Assembly: GCF_900111685.1 (NCBI RefSeq)
Contig: NZ_FOHX01000005.1
Span: forward strand, 310,001 to 374,000
Origin: Nonomuraea wenchangensis
Lineage (GTDB): Bacteria > Actinomycetota > Actinomycetes > Streptosporangiales > Streptosporangiaceae
DNA: 64,000 nt
Direction of reading: 5' to 3'
Positions 1 through 8,711 of the stretch are shown in pieces. Numbering within the stretch: the stretch's first letter is position 1; the number at the start of each line of letters is the position of its first letter. The position numbers and the translations under genes were made by a program. Under the pieces are notes generated by a model, which saw only the letters and a program-made list of their open reading frames with translations, made no database searches and was not told where the DNA came from.

Positions 1-1671
1 GACGCCATGGGCGACAAGATCCGGGCCAAGGCCACGGTGTCGGCCGCCGGGGTGCCGGTGGTGCCGGGCGGGGCCGAGCCCGGCGACGTGCTGGAGGAGT
101 GGCGCGACTTCCCCGCCCTGATCAAGCCGTCCGCGGGCGGCGGCGGCAAGGGCATGGTGCTGGTGCGCTCGGCCGCGGAGCTGCCCGACGCGCTGGCGTC
201 GGCGCGGCGGACCGCGCTGGCCGCGTTCGGCGACGCCACGCTGCTCATCGAGCGGTACGTCGAAAGCCCGCGCCACATCGAGATCCAGGTGCTGGCCGAC
301 GCCCTCGGCGGCGCGGTGCACCTGGGCGAGCGCGAGTGCAGCCTGCAGCGCAGGCACCAGAAGGTCATCGAGGAGGCGCCGTCGCCGTTCGTCACACCCG
401 AGCTGCGGTCCCGCATGGGCGCGGCGGCCGTGGAGGCGGCGCGGGCGGTCGGCTACGTCGGCGCGGGCACCGTCGAGTTCATCGTGGACGGAGCCACCGG
501 CGCCTACCACTTCATGGAGATGAACACCCGCCTCCAGGTCGAGCACCCCGTCACCGAGCTGGTGACCGGCCTCGACCTGGTGGAGCTGCAGCTCCGGGTG
601 GCGGCAGGCGAGCCGCTGCCGTTCGGCCAGGGCGACGTGCGGCTGAGCGGGCACGCCGTCGAGGCCCGCGTCTACGCCGAGGACCCCGCGCGCGGCTTCC
701 TGCCGACGGGCGGGCGCGTCCTGCTGCTCCGCGAGCCTGGCGTCCCCGGCCCAACCGCCCAGCCCGACTCTCGCCCGGCCGGCTCCGGCCCGCTGGTCCG
801 TACGGACTCCGGGCTGACCGAGGGCGGCGTCGTCGGCAGCGAGTTCGACCCGATGCTCTCCAAGGTGGTGGCCTGGGCCCCGGACAGGAAGGCCGCGCTG
901 CGCGCCCTCGACCGCGCGCTCGCCGGCACCGCCGTGCTGGGCGTGGTCACCAACGTGCCGTTCCTGCGCGCCCTGGCCGTCCACCCGGCCGTCCGCGCGG
1001 GCGAGCTGGACACCGGCCTGATCGAGCGGGCGCTGCCCGAGCTGGTCACGGACGCCGGCGTGCCCGCCGACGTGCTCGCCGCGGCCGGGCTGGTCTTCCA
1101 CGCGCTGCCGCAGGGCGACGACCCGTGGGAGGTCACCGACGGCTGGCGGGTCGGCGAGCGGGCCTGGACGACCTGGCGGCTGGCGTCCAGGGACGGCGTC
1201 CACGACGTACGGGTCCGCGGCCTGCCCGCCGAGTCGGCCGAGGTGCTGCTGGAAGAGCGCCCGGTCCCCGCCCGCCTGCGCGCGGAGGACCCGGAGGTGG
1301 ACGTCACGCTCGGCGGCCGGACCGTCCGCTACCTGTGCGCGCGCGACGGCGACACGCTCTGGCTCGGCCGCGACGGCCACGGGTGGGCGTTCACCCGTCA
1401 CCTGATCGGCGACCCCGGCGACCGCCCCGGGGCCGCCGCCTCCGGTGACGGCGTGGTACGCAGCCCGATGCCGGGCACCGTCCTCGTCGTCAAGGCCCAG
1501 CCGGGCGACCGGGTGACCGTCGGCCAGCCGCTGGTCATCGTCGAGGCCATGAAGATGGAGCACGCCGTCACCGCCCCGTGCGCCGGAGTCGTCACCGACC
1601 TCCCGGTCCAGCCCGGCCGGCCGGTCGACATGGACGCCGTCCTGGCGGTCGTGACCCCCGAGGAGGAATAG
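1..1671 (+). CDS. Acyl-CoA carboxylase biotin-carboxylase/biotinyl subunit, 5' partial (methylcrotonyl-CoA carboxylase alpha type)
   Basis: ATP-dependent carboxylation of biotin for an acyl-CoA carboxylase. The reading frame is open from base 1. Its first visible residues (DAMGDKIRAKATVSAAGVPVVPG) are the internal MGDK...AGVP segment of the biotin carboxylase fold, so about 110 N-terminal residues lie outside the window and the ATG at base 7 is not the start. The glycine-rich ATP-grasp loop (SAGGGGKGM), the ERECSLQRRHQK motif and MNTRLQVEHPVTE are all present. The C-terminus carries the biotinyl motif EAMKMEH. The stop abuts the HMG-CoA lyase ATG, and the next gene is an acyl-CoA dehydrogenase. 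This order matches leucine (liu/mcc) degradation operons, so methylcrotonyl-CoA carboxylase alpha is the likeliest identity (inference); propionyl- or acetyl-CoA carboxylase alpha cannot be excluded without the beta subunit. Confidence 0.9.
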   Translation, partial: DAMGDKIRAKATVSAAGVPVVPGGAEPGDVLEEWRDFPALIKPSAGGGGKGMVLVRSAAELPDALASARRTALAAFGDATLLIERYVESPRHIEIQVLADALGGAVHLGERECSLQRRHQKVIEEAPSPFVTPELRSRMGAAAVEAARAVGYVGAGTVEFIVDGATGAYHFMEMNTRLQVEHPVTELVTGLDLVELQLRVAAGEPLPFGQGDVRLSGHAVEARVYAEDPARGFLPTGGRVLLLREPGVPGPTAQPDSRPAGSGPLVRTDSGLTEGGVVGSEFDPMLSKVVAWAPDRKAALRALDRALAGTAVLGVVTNVPFLRALAVHPAVRAGELDTGLIERALPELVTDAGVPADVLAAAGLVFHALPQGDDPWEVTDGWRVGERAWTTWRLASRDGVHDVRVRGLPAESAEVLLEERPVPARLRAEDPEVDVTLGGRTVRYLCARDGDTLWLGRDGHGWAFTRHLIGDPGDRPGAAASGDGVVRSPMPGTVLVVKAQPGDRVTVGQPLVIVEAMKMEHAVTAPCAGVVTDLPVQPGRPVDMDAVLAVVTPEEE

Positions 1672-2577
1672 ATGCCGCATCCCATGGACGGCCTTCCCAA
1701 GCAGGTCACCGTCTACGAGGTGGGGCCGCGCGACGGGCTGCAGAACGAGGCCGCGGTCGTCCCCGTCGAGGTGAAGGCCGAGTTCATCGACCGGCTCGCG
1801 GACGCCGGCCACAAGGTCATCGAGGCCACCAGCTTCGTCCACCCCAAGTGGGTGCCGCAGCTCGCCGACGCCGACGAGCTGCTGACCCGGCTGCACCGCA
1901 GGCCCGGCGTCCGCTACCCCGTCCTGGTGCCGAACGAGCGCGGCCTGGACCGGGCGCTCGACCGCGGTGTGACCGAGATCGCCGTCTTCGCCAGCGCGAC
2001 CGAGACCTTCGCCGCCAAGAACCTCAACCGCAGCCTGGAGAGCCAGTTCGACATGTTCGAGCCGGTCGTGGCCAGGGCGCTCGACAACGGGGTGCGGGTG
2101 CGCGCGTACGTGTCGATGTGCTTCGGCGACCCCTGGGAGGGGCCGACCCCGATCGCGCAGGTCGTCCGGGTGGGCGAGAGGCTGCTCGGGCTCGGCTGCC
2201 ACGAGCTGTCGCTCGGCGACACCACCGGCGTCGGCACGCCGGGCCACGTCACCGCGCTGATCAACGCGTTCCGCTCCCCCGAGCGGCTGGCGGTGCACTT
2301 CCACGACACCTACGGCCAGGCCCTCGGCAACACCCTGGCCGCGCTCCGCGCCGGTGTGACCACCGTGGACGCCTCCACCGGCGGCATCGGCGGCTGCCCC
2401 TACGCCGAGTCCGCCACGGGCAACCTCGCCACCGAGGACCTCGTCTGGATGCTGCGCGGACTCGGCATCGACACCGGGCTCGACCTCGGCAAGCTCGTCG
2501 CCACCAGCACCTGGCTGGCCGGGCTGCTCGGCCGGCCCAGTCCCTCCCGCGTCGTACAGGCGCTCGCGAAAGGCTGA
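1672..2577 (+). CDS. mvaB: Hydroxymethylglutaryl-CoA lyase
   Basis: Cleaves 3-hydroxy-3-methylglutaryl-CoA to acetyl-CoA and acetoacetate, the last step of leucine catabolism. The 301-residue protein has the DRE-TIM aldolase start VYEVGPRDGLQNE. It also has the HELSLGDTTGVGTPGH segment, the metal-binding HFHDTYGQ (His-x-His) and the family signature around GGIGGCPYAESATGNLATED with the active-site Cys. The ATG follows the TAG of the carboxylase with no gap, so translation is coupled, and the downstream acyl-CoA dehydrogenase starts 2 nt after its stop. The neighbours support a leucine/isovalerate role. The length is normal for the family. Confidence 0.95.
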   Translation: MPHPMDGLPKQVTVYEVGPRDGLQNEAAVVPVEVKAEFIDRLADAGHKVIEATSFVHPKWVPQLADADELLTRLHRRPGVRYPVLVPNERGLDRALDRGVTEIAVFASATETFAAKNLNRSLESQFDMFEPVVARALDNGVRVRAYVSMCFGDPWEGPTPIAQVVRVGERLLGLGCHELSLGDTTGVGTPGHVTALINAFRSPERLAVHFHDTYGQALGNTLAALRAGVTTVDASTGGIGGCPYAESATGNLATEDLVWMLRGLGIDTGLDLGKLVATSTWLAGLLGRPSPSRVVQALAKG

Positions 2578-2579
2578 CC

Positions 2580-3716
2580 ATGCTCAAGGACGAGTACGAA
2601 GAACTGCGCAAGACGGTCGAGACGTTCGCCCGTGACGTGGTCGCCCCCGTGATCGGCGACTACTACGAGCGCGAGGAGTTCCCGTACGACATCGTGCGCA
2701 GGATGAGCGCGATGGGCCTGTTCGGCCTCCCCTTCCCCGAGGAGTACGGCGGCATGGGCGGCGACTACTTCGCCCTGTGCCTGGCCCTGGAGGAGCTGGC
2801 CCGCGTGGACTCCAGCGTGGCGATCACCCTGGAGGCGGCGGTTTCGCTCGGCGCGATGCCGATCTACCGCTTCGGCACCGAGGAGCAGCGCGCCCACTGG
2901 CTGCCGCGGCTCGCCTCCGGGACGGAGCTCGGCGCGTTCGGACTGACCGAGCCCGGCGGCGGCACCGACGTGCCCGGCGGGATGCGCACCACGGCCGTGC
3001 TCGACGGCGACGAATGGGTGATCAACGGGTCGAAGGCGTTCATCACCAACTCCGGCACCGACATCACCAGCGTCGTCGGCGTGGCCGCGCTCACCGGGGA
3101 GCGGGAGATCTCCACGATCCTCGTACCGGCGGGGACGCCCGGCTTCACCGTGTCGAAGAAGTACTCCAAGGTCGGCTGGAACGCCTCCGACACCCGCGAG
3201 CTGTCCTTCTCCGACTGCCGGGTCCCCGCGGCCAACCTGCTCGGCGAGCGCGGCCGCGGCTACGCCCAGTTCCTCCAGACCTTGGACGAGGGCCGCATCG
3301 CGATCGCCGCCCTCAGCGTCGGCCTGGCCCAGGGCTGCGTGGACGAGTGCCTGAAGTACGTACGGGAGCGCCGGGCCTTCGGCAACCCCATCGGCCACTA
3401 CCAGGCCATCCAGTTCAAGGTCGCCGACATGGAGGCCCGCGCCCACACCGCCCGCCTGGCCTACTACCACGCGGCCGAGCGCATGCTGGCGGGGGCGCCG
3501 TTCAAGAAGGAGGCCGCGATCGCCAAGCTGGTCTCCTCCAACGCCGCCATGGACAACGCCCGCGACGCCACCCAGGTGTTCGGCGGCTACGGCTTCATGA
3601 ACGAGTTCCCCGTCGGCCGCTTCTACCGCGACGCCAAGATCCTGGAGATCGGCGAGGGCACCAGCGAGGTGCAGCGGATGCTCATCGCCCGCCAGCTCGG
3701 CCTGGCCGACCTGTGA
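2580..3716 (+). CDS. Acyl-CoA dehydrogenase (leucine/branched-chain cluster)
   Basis: FAD-dependent alpha,beta-dehydrogenation of an acyl-CoA. The start is the ATG 2 nt after the lyase stop (MLKDEYEELRKTVE), giving 378 residues; the frame is open further upstream, but that part is antisense-like arginine-rich translation. Visible family features are the FGLTEPGGGTDV substrate/FAD segment, ITNSGTD, the RRAFGNPIGHYQAIQFKVADM helix and the C-terminal QVFGGYGFMNEFPVGRFYRDAK. The Glu of IGEGTSEVQR lies where short/medium-chain enzymes have the catalytic base, rather than at the isovaleryl-CoA dehydrogenase position, so the exact substrate is open. Third gene of the HMG-CoA lyase operon. Confidence 0.93.
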   Translation: MLKDEYEELRKTVETFARDVVAPVIGDYYEREEFPYDIVRRMSAMGLFGLPFPEEYGGMGGDYFALCLALEELARVDSSVAITLEAAVSLGAMPIYRFGTEEQRAHWLPRLASGTELGAFGLTEPGGGTDVPGGMRTTAVLDGDEWVINGSKAFITNSGTDITSVVGVAALTGEREISTILVPAGTPGFTVSKKYSKVGWNASDTRELSFSDCRVPAANLLGERGRGYAQFLQTLDEGRIAIAALSVGLAQGCVDECLKYVRERRAFGNPIGHYQAIQFKVADMEARAHTARLAYYHAAERMLAGAPFKKEAAIAKLVSSNAAMDNARDATQVFGGYGFMNEFPVGRFYRDAKILEIGEGTSEVQRMLIARQLGLADL

Positions 3717-3782
3717 GGTCCCCGGCCCGCGAGGGCTTCCATGTTTGCGCCACCGGCGCGCGAGGATCTACTGTCAGGGGTC

Positions 3783-4217
3783 ATGACGGCTGACGATCTT
3801 CTCATCAGGAGGGCGGAGAAGGCGGACGCGGACGAGGTGTTCGCGCTGGCCCGCGACTTCGGGCTGACGTTCCGGCCCGAGCGCGAGGCCTTCGACGCCG
3901 CCCTCCCCGAGCTGCTGGCGAACGACTCCGCCCTGCTGCTCGTGGCCGTCGCCGAAGGCAGGGTCCGCGGCTACCTCCTGGGCTTCACGCACCTCACGCT
4001 GTTCGCCAACGGGCCGGTCGCCTGGGTCGAGGAGGCCATGGTCCAGTCGGGCTCGCGCCGGCAGGGCATCGGGCGGGCGCTGCTGGAGGAGTTCGAGCAA
4101 TGGGCCCGCTCGCGCGGCGCCCGCTACGTCGCCATGGCCACCCGGCGGGCGCCGGAGTTCTACCACGCGCTCGGCTACGAGGCGTCGGCCACGTTCTTCC
4201 GCAAGGTGCTGCGCTGA
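3783..4217 (+). CDS. GNAT-family N-acetyltransferase
   Basis: Predicted acetyl-CoA-dependent N-acetyltransferase of unknown substrate. The single GNAT domain covers the whole 144 residues: an N-terminal IRRAEKADADEVFALARDFG strand-helix, then VEEAMVQSGSRRQGIGRALL containing the acetyl-CoA pyrophosphate-binding R/Q-x-x-G-x-G loop, and the C-terminal FYHALGYEASATFF motif. The ATG at 3783 is preferred over an in-frame ATG at 3741. It gives the conventional domain start and lies 8 nt downstream of a TACTGT -10 box (3769-3774), suggesting a leaderless transcript. It is separated from the catabolic operon upstream, and nothing nearby indicates its substrate. Confidence 0.85.
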   Translation: MTADDLLIRRAEKADADEVFALARDFGLTFRPEREAFDAALPELLANDSALLLVAVAEGRVRGYLLGFTHLTLFANGPVAWVEEAMVQSGSRRQGIGRALLEEFEQWARSRGARYVAMATRRAPEFYHALGYEASATFFRKVLR

Positions 4218-4266
4218 GCGCGATCAGCCTGCGCTTCTGTCGGAGTGCGGTGGCATCCTTGCGTAC

Positions 4267-7200
4267 GTGACCGTACACGCCGTCAGCCCGCTGTTCGTCG
4301 GGCGTGCTCGTGAGCTCGCCGCCCTCCGCGACGCGCTCGCCGAGGCGCGCGCCGGCGTGCCCGCCACCGTGCTGGTCGGCGGCGAGGCCGGGGTCGGCAA
4401 GACGCGGCTGCTGGGCGAGTTCGCCGACCGCGCCGACGACGCCCTGGTGCTCGTCGGCGGCTGCCTGGAGCTGGGCACCGAGGGCCTGCCGTTCGCGCCG
4501 TTCACCGCCGTGCTGCGCGGGCTGGTGCGGCGGCTCGGCCGCGACGGCGTCGCGGCGCTCGTGCCCGGCGGCGCGACCAGCGGGCTGGCCCGGCTGCTGC
4601 CCGAGTTCGGCGAGCCGGGCAGGGAGGGCGCCGAGGCCCGCGCGCGCCTGTTCGAGCTGGTGCTCGGGCTGCTGGAGCGGCTGGCCGAGGAGCGCCCCGT
4701 CGCGCTCGTCATCGAGGACGCCCACTGGGCCGACCGCTCCACCCGCGACCTGCTGTCGTTCCTGGTCCGCTACCAGCGCACCGCCGGGCGACTGCTGCTC
4801 GTGGTCACCTACCGCAGCGACGAGCTCCACCGCACCCACCCGCTGCGGCCCATGCTGGCCGAGCTGGGCCGGGTGGAGTGGGTCAGCCGGGTCGAGCTGC
4901 GCAGGCTGACCCGCAGGGAGGCCGTCGCGCAGGCGGCCAGCATCCTGGAGCGCCGGCCGGCGCCGGCCGACATGGACCTCATCTACGCCCGCAGCGAGGG
5001 AAACCCGCTGTTCGTCGAGGCGCTGCTGAGCGAGGGCGGCGGCCGGGGCGACCTGCCCGAGTCGCTGCGCGACCTGCTGCTCGCCCGCGTCGAGCGGCTG
5101 CCGGAGGAGACGCAGGAGCTGCTGCGGGTGGCCAGCGCGGGCGGCCAGCGCATCGAGCACGACCTGCTGTCGGCCGTCGCCGGGCTCGACGACAACGCCC
5201 TGTCCCGGGCGCTGCGCCCGGCCGTCGCGGGCAACGTGCTCGTGGTCGACGGCGAGGGCTACAGCTTCCGGCACGCGCTCATCCGGGAGGCGCTCCACGA
5301 CGACCTGCTGCCCGGCGAGCACACCCGCCTGCACACCCGCTACGCCGAGGCGCTGGAGCGCGACCCGTCGATCCTGCCCGCCCCGCGCGGCGCGATCGAG
5401 CTCGCCCACCACTGGCACGCCGCCCACGACTCCACGTGGGCGCTGGTCAGCGCCTGGCGGGCGGCCGCCGCCGCGCGCACCTCCACCGCCTACGACGAGC
5501 AGCTGCGCATGCTCTCCCGCGTCCTGGAGCTGTGGGACCAGGTGCCCGAGGCCGCCGGGCGCATCGGCGCCGACCGGCTCGAAGTGCTGCGACAGACCGC
5601 CGTGGTCGCCCACCTGGCCGGCGAGTACGAACGCAGCATCGCCCTGGCCGGCGCCCTCCTCGCCGAGCTCGACGCCGAGACCGACCCGGTGCGCACCGCC
5701 GTCGTCCTGCGCCAGCGCGGCCTGACCCGCTACGACCTGGGCCGCCCAGGAAATCTCGACGACCTGCGCCGCGCCGCCTCGCTGGTCCCCGCCGAGCCGC
5801 CCACGCGGCTGCGCGCCCAGGTGCTGGAGAGCCTGTCCCGCATGCTCTTCGCGCCCGAGGACAAGGACGAGAAGATCGCCACGGCCGAGATCGCCAGGGA
5901 GATCGCCCGCGCGGTCGGCGACGCCAACGTCGAGGCCAACTCCCTGATCACCGCCACCTGGGCGCGCTACCGCTTCCACGAGGTCGAGGCGCAGATGGAG
6001 GCGTTCGCCGAGGCGCGCCGCATCGCCGCCGCCGCGGACGCCTACAACGCGCTCATGCGCTGCTCGATCTCCGAGTCCGACGCGCTGGAGGGCGCGGGGT
6101 GGCACGAGCGGGCCGCCGAGGTCGCCCGGGCGGGCATCGCCGACTCCGCCCACTACGGCCTGGCGCGCACCTCCGGCACCTTCCTCACGATCAACCTCGC
6201 CGAGCCGCTGGTCTCGCTCGGGCGGTGGGACGAGGCGCTGGAGGTCATCGAACAGGCCCTCGACCTCACGCCGCCCGCCCCCTACCGGGCGAGCCTGCAG
6301 GGGCTCGCCACCGACATCGCGCTCGCGCGCGGGCAGTTCGACCGGGCCGAGCAGCTGTTCGACGCCTCGCGCGGGGTGCTGTCGCGGGGCACCTACCGCG
6401 ACCAGACGCTGCTGCCGCACCTGCGGCGCAAGGTGCGGCTGCTGGAGGCGCGCGGCGAGGTCGGCGAGGCGGTGCGGGAGGTGGCCGAGGCGCTGGCGGA
6501 GCGCGACCTCGTGTCCAGTCCGCGCTACGTGTGGCAGCTCCTGGTGACCTTCGCCCACCTCCTGACCTCGGCCGCGGCCGGCGCAGGCGGGGGCAGGGCG
6601 GCTCCGGGGCGGGCGTCCGTGGCGGAGGAGGCGGCGGCGTCACTGCCCCGGCTGCGTGCGGTGGCTAGGCGGATCGGCACGGAGGGCGAGCTGCAGGAGG
6701 CACAACGGCTCACCTTCGAGGCCCTGCTGGGACCGGAGCCGCCGGCTGCGGGTGCGGATGCGCTCGCGGGGCCGGGGCCGGCCGATGACGTGGAGGCGCG
6801 GGCCGGGTGGCGGGTCAAGGCGTGGGAGGCCGCAGCCGGGGCGTGGGTCGATCTGGGGCAGCCCTATCCGGAGGCCCGTGCCCTGCTGGGGTCGGCGCAG
6901 GCGCTGCTCGCGGCGGGCGACCGGCAGGAGGCGGCGGCGCGCCTGGAACGCGCCCGCGAGCTGGCCGCCGGGCTCGGCGCCGCGCCGCTGCTGGAACAGC
7001 TCGACGTCGTCCGCCGCCGGGCCCGCCTCGGCGGCGGCACGGCCGACGAGCCCGCCGGCGACGGGCAGCCGCTCGGCCTGACGGCGCGCGAGCTGGAGGT
7101 GCTGCGCGAGGTGACGAACGGGCGCAGCAACCGCGAGATCGCCGAGACGCTGGTGATCTCGGTGAAGACGGTGAGCGTGCACGTCTCCAACATCCTGGCA

Positions 7201-7275
7201 AAGCTCGGCGTCGCCGGACGAGGCGAGGCCGCCGCCACCGCCCACCGCCTCCACCTGTTCGACGACCTCGCCTGA
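4267..7275 (+). CDS. Large ATP-binding LuxR-family (LAL) transcriptional regulator
   Basis: A 1002-residue regulator of the MalT/LAL class. Residues about 38-46 form the Walker A loop GGEAGVGKT and a Walker B segment (VALVIEDAHWAD) follows near residue 150. A long alpha-helical TPR-like central region comes next. The last 65 residues are a LuxR helix-turn-helix (LTARELEVLREVTNGRSNREIAE). The start is GTG at 4267 (VTVHAVSPLFVGRARELAAL), just before the conserved FVGR..EL. Such proteins are usually ATP- and inducer-dependent activators, often of nearby genes; here the convergent MFS permease is the only close candidate and that link is a guess. The stop codon lies inside the first copy of a tandem repeat. 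Confidence 0.93.
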   Translation: MTVHAVSPLFVGRARELAALRDALAEARAGVPATVLVGGEAGVGKTRLLGEFADRADDALVLVGGCLELGTEGLPFAPFTAVLRGLVRRLGRDGVAALVPGGATSGLARLLPEFGEPGREGAEARARLFELVLGLLERLAEERPVALVIEDAHWADRSTRDLLSFLVRYQRTAGRLLLVVTYRSDELHRTHPLRPMLAELGRVEWVSRVELRRLTRREAVAQAASILERRPAPADMDLIYARSEGNPLFVEALLSEGGGRGDLPESLRDLLLARVERLPEETQELLRVASAGGQRIEHDLLSAVAGLDDNALSRALRPAVAGNVLVVDGEGYSFRHALIREALHDDLLPGEHTRLHTRYAEALERDPSILPAPRGAIELAHHWHAAHDSTWALVSAWRAAAAARTSTAYDEQLRMLSRVLELWDQVPEAAGRIGADRLEVLRQTAVVAHLAGEYERSIALAGALLAELDAETDPVRTAVVLRQRGLTRYDLGRPGNLDDLRRAASLVPAEPPTRLRAQVLESLSRMLFAPEDKDEKIATAEIAREIARAVGDANVEANSLITATWARYRFHEVEAQMEAFAEARRIAAAADAYNALMRCSISESDALEGAGWHERAAEVARAGIADSAHYGLARTSGTFLTINLAEPLVSLGRWDEALEVIEQALDLTPPAPYRASLQGLATDIALARGQFDRAEQLFDASRGVLSRGTYRDQTLLPHLRRKVRLLEARGEVGEAVREVAEALAERDLVSSPRYVWQLLVTFAHLLTSAAAGAGGGRAAPGRASVAEEAAASLPRLRAVARRIGTEGELQEAQRLTFEALLGPEPPAAGADALAGPGPADDVEARAGWRVKAWEAAAGAWVDLGQPYPEARALLGSAQALLAAGDRQEAAARLERARELAAGLGAAPLLEQLDVVRRRARLGGGTADEPAGDGQPLGLTARELEVLREVTNGRSNREIAETLVISVKTVSVHVSNILAKLGVAGRGEAAATAHRLHLFDDLA

Positions 7276-7352
7276 CCCACGCGCTCGCCTGACCCACGCG
7301 CTCGCCTGACCCACGCGCTCGCCTGACCCACGCGCTCGCCTGACCCACGGCG
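7267..7352. repeat. Five tandem copies of a 17-bp unit over the LAL regulator stop codon
   Basis: The unit CTCGCCTGACCCACGCG occurs at 7267, 7284, 7301 and 7318 without a mismatch. A fifth copy at 7335 has one extra G. The first copy includes the last sense codons and the TGA of the LuxR-type gene, so the array looks like slippage duplication of the gene's own 3' end. It fills most of the space between two convergent genes (ends at 7275 and 7409). It is not palindromic and does not resemble a classical terminator. Confidence 0.95.
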
Positions 7353-7408
7353 CTCGCGTGCCCGCCGTGCCCGCGCGCCTGCGCGTTCACGGCCCCGACT
7401 CCGGGGGG

Positions 7409-8614
7409 TCAGGCGGCGGGGAGTGCTCGGGATGTTCTCCGGCCGACCAGCAGCAGCGCGCCGACGGAGATCACGATCCCGACGCCGATGACCGGCACCA
7501 GGGCCGGCAGGTCGAGCCCTTCGGCCACCAGGCCGAACAGCGGCGGGCCGAGGAGGGAGCCGATGCTGCCTGCCTGGGCGACGACGCCGTTGCCGACGTC
7601 GGCGTGGTCGAGCCGTTCCAGCACCAGCGGCAGGGCGGCGATGACGAGGGCGCCGAGGAAGCCGTTCTCGATCGAGATGATGCCCGCGCCGGTCAGGGCG
7701 ACCGGCGACGAGCCGTGACCGCCGAACATGAGCCAGGCGGCCGGCAGCGTGAGCAGCCCGGCCGACGCGAGGACGCCGACCGGCGTGCCCCGGCGCAGCA
7801 GCATCCCCACGGTCACTCCGCCGAGCGCGCTGAGCAGCGAGATCACGGCGGTGACCGCGCCGGCGGAGGCGGCCGAGTGGCCGTACCGCTCGACCAGGAG
7901 TGTGGGCAGCAGGACGAGCACCGGGATGGTCACGAGCACGGCCAGGCAGAAGGCCGCGGCCAGCAGGCCGGGCCAGGCCAGCGCCCGCATGCGGGGGACG
8001 GTCCCGGCCTCGGGGCGCCGGGCGGAGCCGCGCGGCAGCCGTACCCGCACCACCAGCGCCATCACGAGCGTGAGCCCGGAGAGGACGCCGATCCAGCCGC
8101 GCCAGCCGATCGCGGCGCCGACCGCGCCTCCGGCGAGCGTGCTCGCGCCCAGGCCCACCGCGACGAACGTGGCCCAGATGGACAGCGCGGTCCCGCGGTC
8201 GCGTTCCGTGGCCAGCCGGACGATCAGCGCGGGACAGGCGATGGTGACCAGCAGGTATCCGATGCCTTCGACGCCCCGGACGGTCAGCAGCCAGGCGTAG
8301 CCGCTCGCGACCGCCCCGGCCGCGCTCGCCACCGCGGTCAGGGCGAGCCCGGCGACCAGCGACCGCTCGGCGCCGAAGCGGCGGATCAGGTAGCCGGCGG
8401 GCAGGCCGACGGCGGCTCCGACGCCGACCACCGTGGAGATGACCCAGCCCAGTTGCGCCAGCGACAGCCCGAGCTCGGCCGCCACCGCCGGCCCGACGGG
8501 GGCGAACTTGCCGAGGCTCATGGCCGCGACGACCCCTCCGAGGTAGACGACGGTGATCGTGCCCCAGGGGGTGCGTGGCTGGGCCGAGGTGTCGGGGGTC
8601 GTCCCGGCGTTCAT
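7409..8614 (-). CDS. MFS transporter (CynX/NimT-like)
   Basis: Twelve-helix major facilitator permease, 401 residues; substrate unknown. The N-terminal half shows VVYLGGVVAAMSLGKFAPVGPAVAAELG and the loop GYLIRRFGAERS between helices 2 and 3. The second half has a similar sequence of hydrophobic segments ending GVGIVISVGALLLVGRR. An AAGGAG ribosome-binding site precedes the ATG. A gene of unknown function lies upstream in the same direction across a 97-bp gap. Overall composition resembles cyanate/nitroimidazole-type MFS proteins, but I cannot name the substrate. Confidence 0.88.
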   Translation of the reverse strand: MNAGTTPDTSAQPRTPWGTITVVYLGGVVAAMSLGKFAPVGPAVAAELGLSLAQLGWVISTVVGVGAAVGLPAGYLIRRFGAERSLVAGLALTAVASAAGAVASGYAWLLTVRGVEGIGYLLVTIACPALIVRLATERDRGTALSIWATFVAVGLGASTLAGGAVGAAIGWRGWIGVLSGLTLVMALVVRVRLPRGSARRPEAGTVPRMRALAWPGLLAAAFCLAVLVTIPVLVLLPTLLVERYGHSAASAGAVTAVISLLSALGGVTVGMLLRRGTPVGVLASAGLLTLPAAWLMFGGHGSSPVALTGAGIISIENGFLGALVIAALPLVLERLDHADVGNGVVAQAGSIGSLLGPPLFGLVAEGLDLPALVPVIGVGIVISVGALLLVGRRTSRALPAA

Positions 8615-8711
8615 GGAACTCCTTCGCGTTGCTCCGCACAGGTTCGTCCGGGTTAGAGCATCGTCGCGCAGGAGGTGGTGATCAAGGGTGAGTTGCCGGG
8701 GTGAGGGGCCG

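Noticed and set aside
1578..2579. N-terminal extension of the acyl-CoA dehydrogenase frame
   Set aside because: It overlaps the HMG-CoA lyase in another frame and is Arg-rich; the dehydrogenase homology begins at the ATG at 2580.
3994..6558. Very long open frame on the minus strand opposite the GNAT and LAL genes
   Set aside because: Gly/Ala/Arg/Gln-rich translation without any domain, complementary to two clear genes; an artefact of extreme GC.
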